From an uncultured Bacteroidales bacterium (GTDB lineage: Bacteria > Bacteroidota > Bacteroidia > Bacteroidales > Tenuifilaceae), in assembly GCA_937926785.1 (NCBI GenBank), contig CALBBQ010000015.1, positions 1-36,609 on the forward strand: a DNA stretch of 36,609 nucleotides, read 5' to 3'. Shown here in pieces: positions 17,037-25,695 of this stretch. Each line of letters opens with the position of its first letter. Within the stretch, counting starts at the first letter, position 1. Position numbers and translations under genes: made by a program. The notes below the pieces were generated by a model that saw only the letters and a list, made by a program, of their open reading frames with translations, was not told the DNA's origin and did no database searches.

Positions 17037-18434
17037 TTAGAATTCGCAGTTTTTTGGAGTACGGGGGAATGGGATTACATCGCGAATGTTACTCATTCCG
17101 GTAACAAACAGGAGCAAGCGCTCAAAACCAAGACCGAAGCCGCTATGCGGTGCCGAACCAAACTTGCGGGTTTCCAGGTACCACCATACATCCTTTTCGG
17201 GGATGTGCAGCTCATGAATTCGGTTTAGTAGCTTATCGTAAACCTCCTCGCGCTGCGAACCTCCAATAATCTCGCCAATTTTAGGGAACAGAACATCCAT
17301 GGCGCGAACTGTTTTGCCATCGTCGTTCTGCTTCATGTAAAAGGCTTTGATCTCTTTAGGGTAGTCGGTTAGTATTACGGGCTTTTTGAAATGTTTTTCA
17401 ACCAGGTATCGCTCGTGTTCCGATTGTAGGTCGGCACCCCAGAATACCGGAAACTCCCATTTCTGATTTGCAGCCTCAAGAATCTCAATAGCCTTGGTGT
17501 AGGTGAGTCTTTCAAAGGGGTTAGCAATCACAAACCTAAGTCTATCAATGAGCTCTGCGTCGTACATTTTGTTGAGGAATTCCAGGTCGTCCATGCAATT
17601 ATCAAGAGCATAGCGGATTAGGTATTTCAGGAAATCCTCTGCCAGATCCATGTTGTCCTGTATGTCGTAGAATGCCATTTCCGGTTCAATCATCCAGAAC
17701 TCGGCCAGGTGGCGGGGTGTGTTGGAGTTCTCGGCACGGAAGGTTGGTCCAAAGGTGTAAACCTCCGAGAGGGCCAAAGCGCCCAGTTCGGCCTCGAGCT
17801 GTCCGGATACGGTTAGCTTGGCTTCCTTGCCAAAGAAATCCTCATTCCAGTCAATTTTACCATCTTGGGTTCTGGGAAGGTTCTCCAAATCGAGGGTGGT
17901 AACCCGGAACATGGCGCCGGCACCTTCGGCATCGGAACCGGTTATGATAGGGGCATGTATGTAGTAAAAACCTTTATCGTTGAAATACTTGTGTATGGCG
18001 TATGCCATGGCATGCCTGATACGTAGCACAGCTCCAAAGGTGTTGGTGCGCGGACGCAGGTGCGCAATTTCCCTAAGGAACTCCATGCTGTGGCCTTTCT
18101 TCTGAAGCGGATAGGTTGTGGCATCGGCTTCACCTAAAATCTCCAGGTAATTTGCCTGTATTTCAACCCTTTGCCCTGAACCAGGTGAGTCGACCAGTTT
18201 ACCCCTTACTGCAATACATGCACCGGTGGTTACACCTTTTAGCTCTTCCTCGGTAAACTGCGTCATATCAAACACTACCTGAATGTTATGAATGGTGGAG
18301 CCATCGTTTAATGCAACAAATGCTACATTTTTGTTACCACGTTTGGTTCGGACCCATCCCATGGCAGCCACATCGGTTCCAACAATACCGCTGTCGAGCA
18401 GCAATTTCACCTTGGTTCTTTCGCTATTTCTCAT
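17037..18434 (-). CDS. asnS: Asparaginyl-tRNA synthetase
   Basis: A 465-residue class II synthetase. An N-terminal OB-fold anticodon-binding domain (about 15-110) is followed by the catalytic domain. Class II motif 2 is seen as [21 protein letters not shown], and motif 3 as [27 protein letters not shown]. The Asn-type residues ([10 protein letters not shown] with [14 protein letters not shown]) distinguish it from AspS. It attaches asparagine to tRNA-Asn in the cytoplasm. First gene of an operon with rpoN and a PAP2-like membrane protein; a TATTTTTG box lies about 57-64 bases upstream. Confidence 0.97.
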   Translation of the reverse strand: MRNSERTKVKLLLDSGIVGTDVAAMGWVRTKRGNKNVAFVALNDGSTIHNIQVVFDMTQFTEEELKGVTTGACIAVRGKLVDSPGSGQRVEIQANYLEILGEADATTYPLQKKGHSMEFLREIAHLRPRTNTFGAVLRIRHAMAYAIHKYFNDKGFYYIHAPIITGSDAEGAGAMFRVTTLDLENLPRTQDGKIDWNEDFFGKEAKLTVSGQLEAELGALALSEVYTFGPTFRAENSNTPRHLAEFWMIEPEMAFYDIQDNMDLAEDFLKYLIRYALDNCMDDLEFLNKMYDAELIDRLRFVIANPFERLTYTKAIEILEAANQKWEFPVFWGADLQSEHERYLVEKHFKKPVILTDYPKEIKAFYMKQNDDGKTVRAMDVLFPKIGEIIGGSQREEVYDKLLNRIHELHIPEKDVWWYLETRKFGSAPHSGFGLGFERLLLFVTGMSNIRDVIPFPRTPKNCEF

Positions 18435-18490
18435 GCCGGTTTAATATCTTTCTGAAAAACAATATTTTTACAACTCTTTTTTTGACTTGA

Positions 18491-18498
18491 CAAAAATA
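18491..18498 (-). promoter_or_regulatory. Candidate -7 element for asnS
   Basis: On the minus strand this reads TATTTTTG, which fits TAnnTTTG and would give a leader of about 50 nt before the asnS ATG. No TTTG was found 19-21 bases upstream, so the assignment rests on one half-site. Confidence 0.35.
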
Positions 18499-18541
18499 GT
18501 AACTTTTATCGGATTTTATGAATCTAAGCCTAATCGTTTGA

Positions 18542-20053
18542 ATGATTGCTAAGTTTTTTGACAGGTATGGCAGTGCTGTGTTTGGAGTTACACTGTTTGG
18601 AATCTACCTGACATGCATATCCGGAAGCAGTTCCGTTGATAGTTGGGGGTATGCTGCCGATATTGTTAATGGGGTCAATCTCTTGCGTCCGCATCATCTG
18701 CTGTATAGCATTACTGGGTACTACTGGGTTAGAATCAGCCATTTGCTGTTTCCAATGGTCGATACCCTTCTTCTTCTAAAATGGATGAATGCACTTGCTG
18801 CCTCCCTGGCAATTCTTGTTTTCGTGCGTATGCTTAAACTTTTAGGGGTTGATAGTGTATCGGCACTCTTGATTGGTTTTTTAGTTGGGTTGAGCTGGGG
18901 GTTTTTAAGGTTTGCAGTGGATGCCGAAGCCTACGTTATCCCGATTTTGATTTCAGTTATTGCCAGCTATTTATACCATAATGCTATCGCTCTAAATAAT
19001 AAAACTTTATACTACCTGGGTTCTGGATTCTTTGCGGCTTTGGCATGCCTGTTTCATCAGGTAATGTTTTTCTGGTGGTTAGCGTTGGCAATGCATGTGG
19101 TACTGAACAAGGGAAGTAAAACAAGGTTCATTTTTCTGCTTTCAGCCGCTATTGTACCCATAGCCTACCTGGTTGCCATTAAACACCAGGGAGTGGGAAT
19201 TTCCATTCGGAACTTAATGCAGTATGTTTTCCACGATTACGTAAACGGAAATGCTTCGGTTGAGTTTGGCTTGGATACCTTTTTAATAGGACTTATAAAC
19301 ATTTTCCGAACTTTTTTACAGTTGCATGGTTATATGGCATACCTCATAAATCAAAACTGGCTTTGGTTTATCCCGTTTGCCATTACGTTGATAGCAATTA
19401 CCGCTGCAATGCGGGGTCTTATCAAAGATAAATGTAAACCCAAAGTAGATAGCCAATTCCGTTTAGTTCATCTTATTGTGTTAATCATGCAGGTTTCATT
19501 TGCATTTCTGAGCGGAGGCAATGCAGAGTTTATGGCCATGGTTCCTGTTTTGGCAGGCATAACGTTTTCAGGAGTAAACGTAGGCAGAAAGAGTTTATTC
19601 ATGTTAGTCATTGCTGTTACTGTTTGGAACATTTCGTTTGGGATAATACCTGCAAAAATCTATCCCAGCGATAGCACCTGTATGGTTTTAGATAAGGTGA
19701 AACAACAAGAGAACACAAAAACTGCCTATATTCTCGCGGAAGCGCCAATGGTTATAAATCGATTGGAATACTACGGAATACAAAAACCCCTGTTATTAAG
19801 GACGGAAAAGCTAACACGGCAGGAGCTTAGCCTAAAGGTTGATAGCTTACTGGGTTTGGGATACAGCATTTATACGGATTGCTTGAACCGTCCCAATCCC
19901 ACATCGCGTTCCACCATGCTAGGTTTAAAAAACCTAAACATAAAGAATTTTGAGGGATACAACGTATCCTGTATCGATTCGGCGCTAGTTCTTGGCGGTA
20001 CTGTTTACCTACATCAAATTAGAGGTAGCCAAACTCAATACCCACTACCGTAG
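18542..20053 (+). CDS. Polytopic membrane protein, GT-C glycosyltransferase-like
   Basis: A 503-residue protein with about ten hydrophobic segments. The N-terminal part has a short extracytoplasmic loop with SSSVDSWGYAADIVNG and PHHLLY, followed by LLKWMNALAASL and WGFLRFAVDAEAYVIPIL. Acidic residues in the first loop followed by many membrane helices are typical of GT-C type lipid-linked sugar transferases, and the soluble C-terminal domain (about 385-503) also fits. No family is firmly recognised. It is monocistronic and its 3' end overlaps the convergent universal stress gene by 19 bases. A function in glycan transfer is inference only. Confidence 0.6.
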   Translation: MIAKFFDRYGSAVFGVTLFGIYLTCISGSSSVDSWGYAADIVNGVNLLRPHHLLYSITGYYWVRISHLLFPMVDTLLLLKWMNALAASLAILVFVRMLKLLGVDSVSALLIGFLVGLSWGFLRFAVDAEAYVIPILISVIASYLYHNAIALNNKTLYYLGSGFFAALACLFHQVMFFWWLALAMHVVLNKGSKTRFIFLLSAAIVPIAYLVAIKHQGVGISIRNLMQYVFHDYVNGNASVEFGLDTFLIGLINIFRTFLQLHGYMAYLINQNWLWFIPFAITLIAITAAMRGLIKDKCKPKVDSQFRLVHLIVLIMQVSFAFLSGGNAEFMAMVPVLAGITFSGVNVGRKSLFMLVIAVTVWNISFGIIPAKIYPSDSTCMVLDKVKQQENTKTAYILAEAPMVINRLEYYGIQKPLLLRTEKLTRQELSLKVDSLLGLGYSIYTDCLNRPNPTSRSTMLGLKNLNIKNFEGYNVSCIDSALVLGGTVYLHQIRGSQTQYPLP

Positions 20054-20898
20054 GTTTTAAAGCTACCCATGATGAAAATTTCTTTTGGCGTAACGCTTAA
20101 GACCGGGATGGGGCTTTTGCTTAGCATTTGTTGAGCCTGGCTGCCCAGAACAAAGTCGCTAATGGCAAGGTTCTGTTCGGTCATAATGCTTATCAAATCT
20201 GCATTTACGTCGAGCGCGTACTCAATGGTAATATCGGCGATGTTGTCGCCTCGTATGCTGGCTTGCTGGAAGCGAACATCGTGCTCCTTGAGGTAGTTGC
20301 AAACCTGTTTGGTGTATGCGTTGAGTTTCAGTTCAATTTCATCGGTTTGCAGGGTGGCCACGGCTATAACGTGAACCTCGGCCTCAAACGCTTTGGCTAT
20401 TTCGGTGGTGACAGGAACCTTTTGTCGGGTATCGGTAGTGACATCAATGGGAAGGATGATTTTTTTAATATCGCGGGGCATGGCTCCGTGTCGGATGGTA
20501 ATTACCGGACACTGAGTTGCCGAAATGATACGGAAAGCGTTGCTCCCAATAAAAAACTCCTCAAACCCTGAAGCGCCGTGTGTTGAGCATACTATTGCTG
20601 AGTCTTCAAACGCATGAGCCTGATTAACTATTTCGCGATAGATCTTCCCTTTCTTGATGATGTAGGTCAGGTTGGCGCTGTTTTCCATTTTAGTAGAGTA
20701 CTCCTCTACCAAGGTTTCCAGTCTTTTTTCAATTTGCTTGTATTCCTCTTCGAATTGTCCTGGGCTTAAATCGGTAGGGTACTTTTGCACATGCACCATT
20801 TGCACAGTGCAATTGAACCGGTTGGCAAAGATAATGGCGAGGCGTAACCCGTTTAACGACTCTTTAGAAAAATCGATTGGGACAACAATGTGCTTCAT
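20035..20898 (-). CDS. Tandem-domain universal stress protein (UspA family)
   Basis: A 287-residue protein made of two Usp domains (about 1-140 and 145-280). Domain 1 starts KHIVVPIDFSKES and has the nucleotide-binding loop CSTHGASGFEEFFIGSNAFR, with the spaced glycines intact. Domain 2 starts IKKIILPIDVTTD, but its loop is TEQNLAISDFVLGSQAQQ, lacking the first two glycines, so ATP binding is likely kept only in domain 1. Such cytoplasmic proteins are produced under starvation or stress. It has its own promoter (20921-20953) and overlaps the end of the convergent membrane-protein gene. Confidence 0.88.
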   Translation of the reverse strand: MKHIVVPIDFSKESLNGLRLAIIFANRFNCTVQMVHVQKYPTDLSPGQFEEEYKQIEKRLETLVEEYSTKMENSANLTYIIKKGKIYREIVNQAHAFEDSAIVCSTHGASGFEEFFIGSNAFRIISATQCPVITIRHGAMPRDIKKIILPIDVTTDTRQKVPVTTEIAKAFEAEVHVIAVATLQTDEIELKLNAYTKQVCNYLKEHDVRFQQASIRGDNIADITIEYALDVNADLISIMTEQNLAISDFVLGSQAQQMLSKSPIPVLSVTPKEIFIMGSFKTYGSGY

Positions 20899-20920
20899 GG
20901 CTTTTGGTGTTGATTTAAAG

Positions 20921-20953
20921 CAAATCTAATTAAAAAGTAGATACCAGGTCAAG
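20921..20953 (-). promoter_or_regulatory. Promoter of the universal stress gene
   Basis: On the minus strand CTTG (20953-20950) and TAGATTTG (20928-20921) are separated by 21 bases, one mismatch from the Bacteroidota consensus. The predicted leader is about 15-20 nt. Confidence 0.5.
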
Positions 20954-21082
20954 GCTTTAATGTTAAATCGAACGCACAGGCTGCTGGTTTTTTATGCATT
21001 TTAACCTAAATAAACATTAGTTCACAAAGTTACCAGATAACTTAGTACTCTGTAGAATGATTACTAAACCTTAATGTAATCT

Positions 21083-22150
21083 ATGACTCGAAAGCAGTTT
21101 AGTGTTTGGGTATTTGCAGTACTGATAGTTTTAACTGCCATATCGCTGGCTAAAAAGCCTGAAAAGAAAATCCTTACCAATACATCAAAGCCTCCACAGG
21201 GCACAGCCATTATTATTACCGGAGCTGCAGCAAAAATTGCCCAGGAAGCGGCATTACTGGAAAGCCTTTACCAGCGCGGCGAGCTAAAGGATGTGGTGTT
21301 CATTTCTGGTGCCAGCTCCGGAGCGCTGAATGCCGTGATGCTCAATGCGATTCTCGACAGGAAGCTAACCTGGAATGAGTATAGGGAGATTTTTGCAGAT
21401 ATTCGGAACGATGACGTGTTCAAGGTCGATAAGAAAGGGTTGCCTGTCAGCAATGAGCCTTTGAGAAACCTGCTTGAGGAGGTGATAGTAAAAAGGATAG
21501 GTTACCGAACCCTGGCCGACATGCCGGTACCTACGGCAATTTCGGTAGTTAACCTTAGACCCTCTCCGCTAAGTGAAGGAACCTATCGTTTTTGCAATCG
21601 GAAAATTAACAAAGAAAGTGATTCTACGTTGAATTTGGTTGATGTTCTGATGGCCTCAACAGCATATCCTTTGGTGTTTCCTCCCACACGCATTAGCGGG
21701 GTTAGAACTATCCCCGATATACCATACTATGATGGGGGGATTGGCGACGACCGGGTTCCCTTTCAGGCACTACTCGATTTCGAAAAGTACAGGGGCCAGC
21801 CCGTGGAACGGGTTTTCATCATCTCCCGAAAACGTGATAGTAACATGTCGCTGTCCGACGAGCTGAAACCATTCGGATTTGAAGCAAAATCCAAAACCGC
21901 TAACGGTTTTTCGCCCGATGTCCTCACTTCCATTGGGTTCTGGCGAAGGTTAGAGCAATTAGACAAAAAATATCCTGAATTGGCTGCAAAAACATTAGTT
22001 TTTGTTCCAGAGTATGAGTATAGCTTCCCCATGTTCGATTTTAATGACCTAAAACAGCAATACGAGTTAACCTACCAGTGGGCACAAAAAAACTCACCTG
22101 TTAAGCTTAGCGAATTCCTCAAGCGAAAACCAAGGCTCATTAAACTCTAA
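21083..22150 (+). CDS. Patatin-like phospholipase
   Basis: A 355-residue protein with an N-terminal membrane anchor or signal (about 6-22) and a patatin domain (about 40-240). The nucleophile elbow is GASSG (Ser78) in FISGASSGALNAVML, and the second catalytic residue is in YYDGGIGDD (Asp217), so the Ser-Asp dyad is complete. The oxyanion-hole loop, usually GGGxRG, is here ITGAAAKIA, which is unusual. Members hydrolyse lipid acyl esters. The location is probably the inner membrane facing the periplasm. The last 100 residues are not recognised. It lies 32 bases upstream of trpS on the same strand, but trpS has a candidate promoter of its own in the gap. Confidence 0.8.
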   Translation: MTRKQFSVWVFAVLIVLTAISLAKKPEKKILTNTSKPPQGTAIIITGAAAKIAQEAALLESLYQRGELKDVVFISGASSGALNAVMLNAILDRKLTWNEYREIFADIRNDDVFKVDKKGLPVSNEPLRNLLEEVIVKRIGYRTLADMPVPTAISVVNLRPSPLSEGTYRFCNRKINKESDSTLNLVDVLMASTAYPLVFPPTRISGVRTIPDIPYYDGGIGDDRVPFQALLDFEKYRGQPVERVFIISRKRDSNMSLSDELKPFGFEAKSKTANGFSPDVLTSIGFWRRLEQLDKKYPELAAKTLVFVPEYEYSFPMFDFNDLKQQYELTYQWAQKNSPVKLSEFLKRKPRLIKL

Positions 22151-22158
22151 AAAAATGT

Positions 22159-22166
22159 TATTTTTG
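22159..22166 (+). promoter_or_regulatory. Candidate -7 element for trpS
   Basis: TATTTTTG fits TAnnTTTG and lies 17 bases before the trpS ATG. No TTTG is present at the matching upstream distance, which would fall within the patatin gene. A half-site only. Confidence 0.35.
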
Positions 22167-22182
22167 CGAAAAATATTTTAAG

Positions 22183-23172
22183 ATGGATATCGTACTTAGC
22201 GGAATTCGTTCAACCGGAAAGCTTCACCTCGGTAACTACTTTGGTGCTCTACGTAACTTTGTGCGGATGCAGCACGAGAACAAGTGCTACTTTTTTATAG
22301 CCGATTACCACTCGTTAACCACCCATCCCACACCCGAGGATCTTCATGGTTCGGTTAAACAAGTACTTGCTGAGTACCTGGCCTGCGGGCTTGATCCGGG
22401 GGTGGCTACGCTATACATTCAGAGCGATATTCCCGAAATCCCAGAGCTTTACCTTTTGCTCAACATGAATGCCTACAAGGGCGAGCTGGAGCGTTGTACC
22501 TCGTTTAAGGAAAAGGTCCGAAAGCAGCCCGATAATGTTAACGCCGGCCTGCTGACCTATCCAACCCTTATGGCAGCGGATATCCTAATACATAGGGCAA
22601 CTAAAGTTCCCGTTGGTAAGGATCAGGAGCAGCACCTAGAAATGACTCGTACTTTTGCCAACCGGTTTAACCGTATGTACAAGGTTGATTATTTTCCTGA
22701 GCCTGTAGCTTTCAATTTTGGCGAGCAGCTGGTTAAGATTCCCGGTCTCGATGGCTCTGGGAAAATGGGCAAATCCGAGGGCAATGCCATTTACCTCTCC
22801 GATGATCCTGAAACCATTCGAAAGAAGGTGATGAAGGCAGTTACCGATGCCGGCCCAACCGAGCCCAACCAGCCCAAACCCGAACCCATTCAGAACCTGT
22901 TTACCATCATGAAAGCCGTTTCATCGCCGGACACGCTCCAGTATTTTGAGGATAAGTACAACGCCTGCGAGATTCGTTATGGAGATATGAAGAAGCAGCT
23001 AGCCGAAGATATCGTCAAGTTTACCACTCCTATCCGCGAAAGAATTGAATCAATCCTGGCCGATGACGACTACCTGCGTAAGGTAGCCCGTATGGGCGCC
23101 CAAAAAGCCCGCGAGAGCGCCTCAAAAACCATACGCGATGTTCGACACATCATCGGATTCCGGGAGTTCTAA
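22183..23172 (+). CDS. trpS: Tryptophanyl-tRNA synthetase
   Basis: A 329-residue class I synthetase of normal bacterial length. The HIGH-type motif is GKLHLGNYFGAL near the N-terminus, and the KMSKS loop is seen as GSGKMGKSEGNAIYLSD. Tryptophan-site and dimer-interface segments (FIADYHSLTTHPTP; TYPTLMAADILIHRATKVPVGKDQEQHLE) are intact. It charges tRNA-Trp in the cytoplasm. It follows the patatin gene on the same strand. Confidence 0.97.
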   Translation: MDIVLSGIRSTGKLHLGNYFGALRNFVRMQHENKCYFFIADYHSLTTHPTPEDLHGSVKQVLAEYLACGLDPGVATLYIQSDIPEIPELYLLLNMNAYKGELERCTSFKEKVRKQPDNVNAGLLTYPTLMAADILIHRATKVPVGKDQEQHLEMTRTFANRFNRMYKVDYFPEPVAFNFGEQLVKIPGLDGSGKMGKSEGNAIYLSDDPETIRKKVMKAVTDAGPTEPNQPKPEPIQNLFTIMKAVSSPDTLQYFEDKYNACEIRYGDMKKQLAEDIVKFTTPIRERIESILADDDYLRKVARMGAQKARESASKTIRDVRHIIGFREF

Positions 23173-23217
23173 ACCAATTGGTCAATTTCAGGAGCGATTT
23201 TCTTTTCTGCTGACCCG

Positions 23218-23244
23218 ATTTGCCCCATAGGAGGGCAAATGTTT
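23218..23244 (+). terminator. Weak terminator-like hairpin after trpS
   Basis: ATTTGCCC (23218-23225) pairs perfectly with GGGCAAAT (23233-23240) around a 7-nt loop; a short GTTTT follows. The stem is clear but the T-run is poor. The MNT gene converges on the same gap from the right, so the hairpin may serve both. Confidence 0.4.
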
Positions 23245-23285
23245 TCAACTCAGTAAAACTTCGTTTTGCTGCGATTTGAAAGACT

Positions 23286-23603
23286 CTAAATAGCCTCTTT
23301 TCTGTAAAACTCCTTTCCAATCCTGTCGATATGTTCCTTTAGTTCCGGAACATTTATGCAGTTGTAATTTACAACATCAACATGGTATGGAATAGGTAGC
23401 TGTTCGTTTAGAATCCCGGAAATATCCAGTATAATTTTTGGCGTAATTCTATCGCCTTTCAGAGCGAGGTCAATATCACTTCCATTTCGGTAATTCCCTT
23501 TAGCCCTGCTGCCAAAAATGACAACCGAATCAACCTCATCGAATCTTTTTAGAACATCAATGATTAACCTGAAGCTTTTTTCAGATATACCAAATGTTTC
23601 CAT
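23286..23603 (-). CDS. MNT-type minimal nucleotidyltransferase (MntA-like antitoxin)
   Basis: A 105-residue protein with the minimal nucleotidyltransferase motif GS-x10-DxD (Gly31, Ser32, Asp43, Asp45) in VVIFGSRAKGNYRNGSDIDL. Proteins of this type in HEPN/MNT pairs act as antitoxins; characterised MntA modifies its HEPN partner with AMP. A third acidic residue is likely in the HVDVVNYN segment. It is the last gene after cysS and the HEPN gene. Its ATG overlaps, as TAATG, the stop codon that the HEPN frame would reach if its internal TGA were read through, so the two genes were evidently coupled. The activity of the pair is inferred from family knowledge. Confidence 0.88.
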   Translation of the reverse strand: METFGISEKSFRLIIDVLKRFDEVDSVVIFGSRAKGNYRNGSDIDLALKGDRITPKIILDISGILNEQLPIPYHVDVVNYNCINVPELKEHIDRIGKEFYRKEAI

Positions 23604-23659
23604 TACAATAGTTCCTTTAGCCTAAGGTATAGCTGGTTAATAGCACCGATAAAGTCAGA
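23603..23659 (-). pseudogene. In-frame remnant: lost C-terminal helix of the HEPN protein
   Basis: Eighteen sense codons in the HEPN reading frame follow its TGA and end with TAA at 23605-23603. They encode an amphipathic, leucine-rich helix of the kind that closes HI0074-family proteins. The TAA shares one base with the MNT start codon (TAATG). Such a join would be expected of an intact two-gene pair, which supports this stretch being former coding sequence. Confidence 0.65.
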
Positions 23660-23998
23660 TCAGATCAGTTCAAAAGCCTGATTGGCTTCAAATTCATCGT
23701 AAGTGTGCGACATCACGTTACGTTTTTCCAGCATCTCCAACCAAAGGTCTCCATTCTCAATTACTCCGGAACTAAAAGCCTCTTTTATGGTATCGCGGGG
23801 GTATTTTACAGCTACACCCTTTTCCTGAAGGTAATCTTTCAGTGTTTTCCATGCCAGTTCAAAGGTAAACTCGTAGTACTTAACAATCCCAGCCTTTTCG
23901 AGGTCGGAAAGGGTTTCTTTTTGGAGTGATTCGTTCAACCGCAGGAATGCTTTTTCAAGGTTTATGAAGCGTTGCTTCCATCTGATATCTTTTTCCAT
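23660..23998 (-). CDS. HEPN-domain protein (HI0074/HepT-like), shortened by an in-frame TGA
   Basis: A 112-residue HEPN protein beginning MEKDIRWKQRF, with FELAWKTLKDYLQEKG and the RNase motif R-x4-H-x-Y in RNVMSHTYD (Arg93, His98, Tyr100). The family normally ends with one more helix. Here a TGA follows FELI, but the same frame continues for 18 codons (SDFIGAINQLYLRLKELL) to a TAA that overlaps the ATG of the MNT gene. The break looks like a single-base nonsense change, for example CGA to TGA, losing the last helix. A GTG at 24035-24037 overlapping the cysS stop could start it 13 codons earlier, but the family N-terminus favours the ATG at 23998. Whether the short form is active is unknown. 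Confidence 0.8.
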   Translation of the reverse strand: MEKDIRWKQRFINLEKAFLRLNESLQKETLSDLEKAGIVKYYEFTFELAWKTLKDYLQEKGVAVKYPRDTIKEAFSSGVIENGDLWLEMLEKRNVMSHTYDEFEANQAFELI

Positions 23999-24033
23999 TG
24001 GACTAGAATTATTAGAAGCAAGATATAAAATAA

Positions 24034-25503
24034 TCACTCCAGTTCCCAGTCAAATCCATCCTTGCGGTCGCGAACGATGACGCCAAGCTTAGCCAGTTCG
24101 TCGCGAATTTTGTCGGAGGTGGCAAAATCCTTTCGTTGCTTTGCTTCAAGCCTCATGTTAAGGAGCATCTCAATGAGCTTGCCGGTTAGCTCGGCATGCT
24201 TTGAGCCCGCGCTGTGCTCATCAACCAGGCCAAGTACATCGAATAAGATGGTTCTAAAGAACGATTTGAGAGCCTGTAAATCTGCATCGGTGATGGTTTC
24301 CTTGCCCTCGGCAAGCAGGTTAATTTGCCTTACCCAATCGAAAAGCACGGCGATGGCCACCGGGCTGTTGAGGTCATCGTTCAGAGCCTCATATACCTTT
24401 TCTTTTAAAGTATCTACTTGTACTGTGGATGATGCTGAAGGTTTGATGCGGTCGAGTTGCCGGTTTGCGGCCATCAGGCGGGCTAGCCCCTTATCGGCAG
24501 CTTGCAGGGCTTCGTTGGAAAAATCGAGAGTGGAACGGTACTGCGCCTGAAGAATGAAAAAGCGAATGGTCATGGGGCTGTAGGCCTGTTGGAGCAGCTT
24601 ATGGCTGCCGTTAAAAAGCTCCTCCAGGGTAATGAAGTTGCCCAGCGACTTACCCATTTTTTGTCCGTTGATGGTAATCATGTTGTTATGCATCCAGTAC
24701 CTAACCGCATGTTTCCCATTGGCTGCCACGCTTTGGGCAATTTCGCACTCGTGGTGCGGGAAAAGTAAGTCCATGCCACCGCCATGGATGTCGAATGGTT
24801 CACCCAGGTACTTAGTGCTCATGGCTGAGCACTCCAGGTGCCAACCCGGAAAACCATCGCTCCACGGCGAGGGCCATCGCATGATATGTTGTGGCGATGC
24901 CTTTTTCCAAAGGGCAAAGTCGAATGGGTTCTGTTTCTCATCCTGCCCGTCGAGCTGACGGGTGTTGGCCATTAAATCATCAATGTTTCTGCCTGATAAA
25001 ACCCCATAGTGGTGATGCTTGTTGTACTTCATCACATCAAAGTAGATGGAACCATTTCGTTCATAGGCGAAACCGTTGTTAATTATCTTCTTAACCAGTT
25101 CAATCTGCTCAATGATATGCCCTGATGCGCGTGGTTCAATGCTGGGGGGGAGTACGTTCAGCTGACGCATGGCTGCGTGGTACCTGTCAGTGTAGTACTG
25201 AACTACCTCCATGGGTTCAAGCTCTTCAAGGCGTGCTTTTTTGGCTATTTTATCCTCGCCTTCATCGGCATCGTTTTCAAGGTGTCCAACATCGGTAATG
25301 TTGCGCACGTAGCGCACCTTATAGCCCAGGTGTTGTAGGTACCTGAAGAGTAAATCGAACGTTATTGCCGGGCGAGCATGCCCCAGGTGTGGGTCGCCAT
25401 AAACAGTGGGGCCACAAACGTATAATCCTACGTGTGGCGGGTTGATGGGTTCAAAAACTTCTTTCTTACGGCTTATGGTGTTGTAGATGGTTAGTTTGCT
25501 CAT
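24034..25503 (-). CDS. cysS: Cysteinyl-tRNA synthetase
   Basis: A 489-residue class I synthetase of normal length. The HIGH motif is in [16 protein letters not shown] and the KMSKS loop is [11 protein letters not shown]. The zinc/cysteine-binding residues are present ([29 protein letters not shown]). A DALR/anticodon-binding C-terminal region follows. It charges tRNA-Cys. The HEPN/MNT pair follows closely on the same strand. A TACTTTTG box (minus strand, 25628-25621) may serve as a promoter with a leader of about 110 nt. Confidence 0.97.
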   Translation of the reverse strand: MSKLTIYNTISRKKEVFEPINPPHVGLYVCGPTVYGDPHLGHARPAITFDLLFRYLQHLGYKVRYVRNITDVGHLENDADEGEDKIAKKARLEELEPMEVVQYYTDRYHAAMRQLNVLPPSIEPRASGHIIEQIELVKKIINNGFAYERNGSIYFDVMKYNKHHHYGVLSGRNIDDLMANTRQLDGQDEKQNPFDFALWKKASPQHIMRWPSPWSDGFPGWHLECSAMSTKYLGEPFDIHGGGMDLLFPHHECEIAQSVAANGKHAVRYWMHNNMITINGQKMGKSLGNFITLEELFNGSHKLLQQAYSPMTIRFFILQAQYRSTLDFSNEALQAADKGLARLMAANRQLDRIKPSASSTVQVDTLKEKVYEALNDDLNSPVAIAVLFDWVRQINLLAEGKETITDADLQALKSFFRTILFDVLGLVDEHSAGSKHAELTGKLIEMLLNMRLEAKQRKDFATSDKIRDELAKLGVIVRDRKDGFDWELE

Positions 25504-25695
25504 AACGTTTCACAAAAAATGAAGGAAAAATTAACAATGAAAAACAGAAAATGGCTTGCCCTTGCTTATTCAAAGGCAACATCGGATAACGATGATTAGA
25601 ACCAGCGCATTCATGATTTGCAAAAGTAATAAATATTTGGAACTCGTTGTACCTGCTAACAAATATCAGGAGCAGAGGGCTTTTCGGTTAATTAC
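25504..25695. other. Intergenic region upstream of cysS
   Basis: A 192-base gap with no recognisable gene. It contains a TACTTTTG box on the minus strand (25628-25621), fitting TAnnTTTG but without a matching TTTG. No strong hairpin for the end of the upstream sensor-phosphatase gene was found. Confidence 0.35.

Noticed and set aside
23660..23662. TGA in the HEPN gene considered as selenocysteine or a reassigned codon
   Set aside because: TGA ends cysS and the universal stress gene normally here, no selenocysteine element or cysteine homologue position is evident, and a nonsense change is simpler.
24062..24550. 162-codon plus-strand open frame antisense to cysS
   Set aside because: Serine/arginine-rich low-complexity peptide typical of the opposite strand of a real gene.
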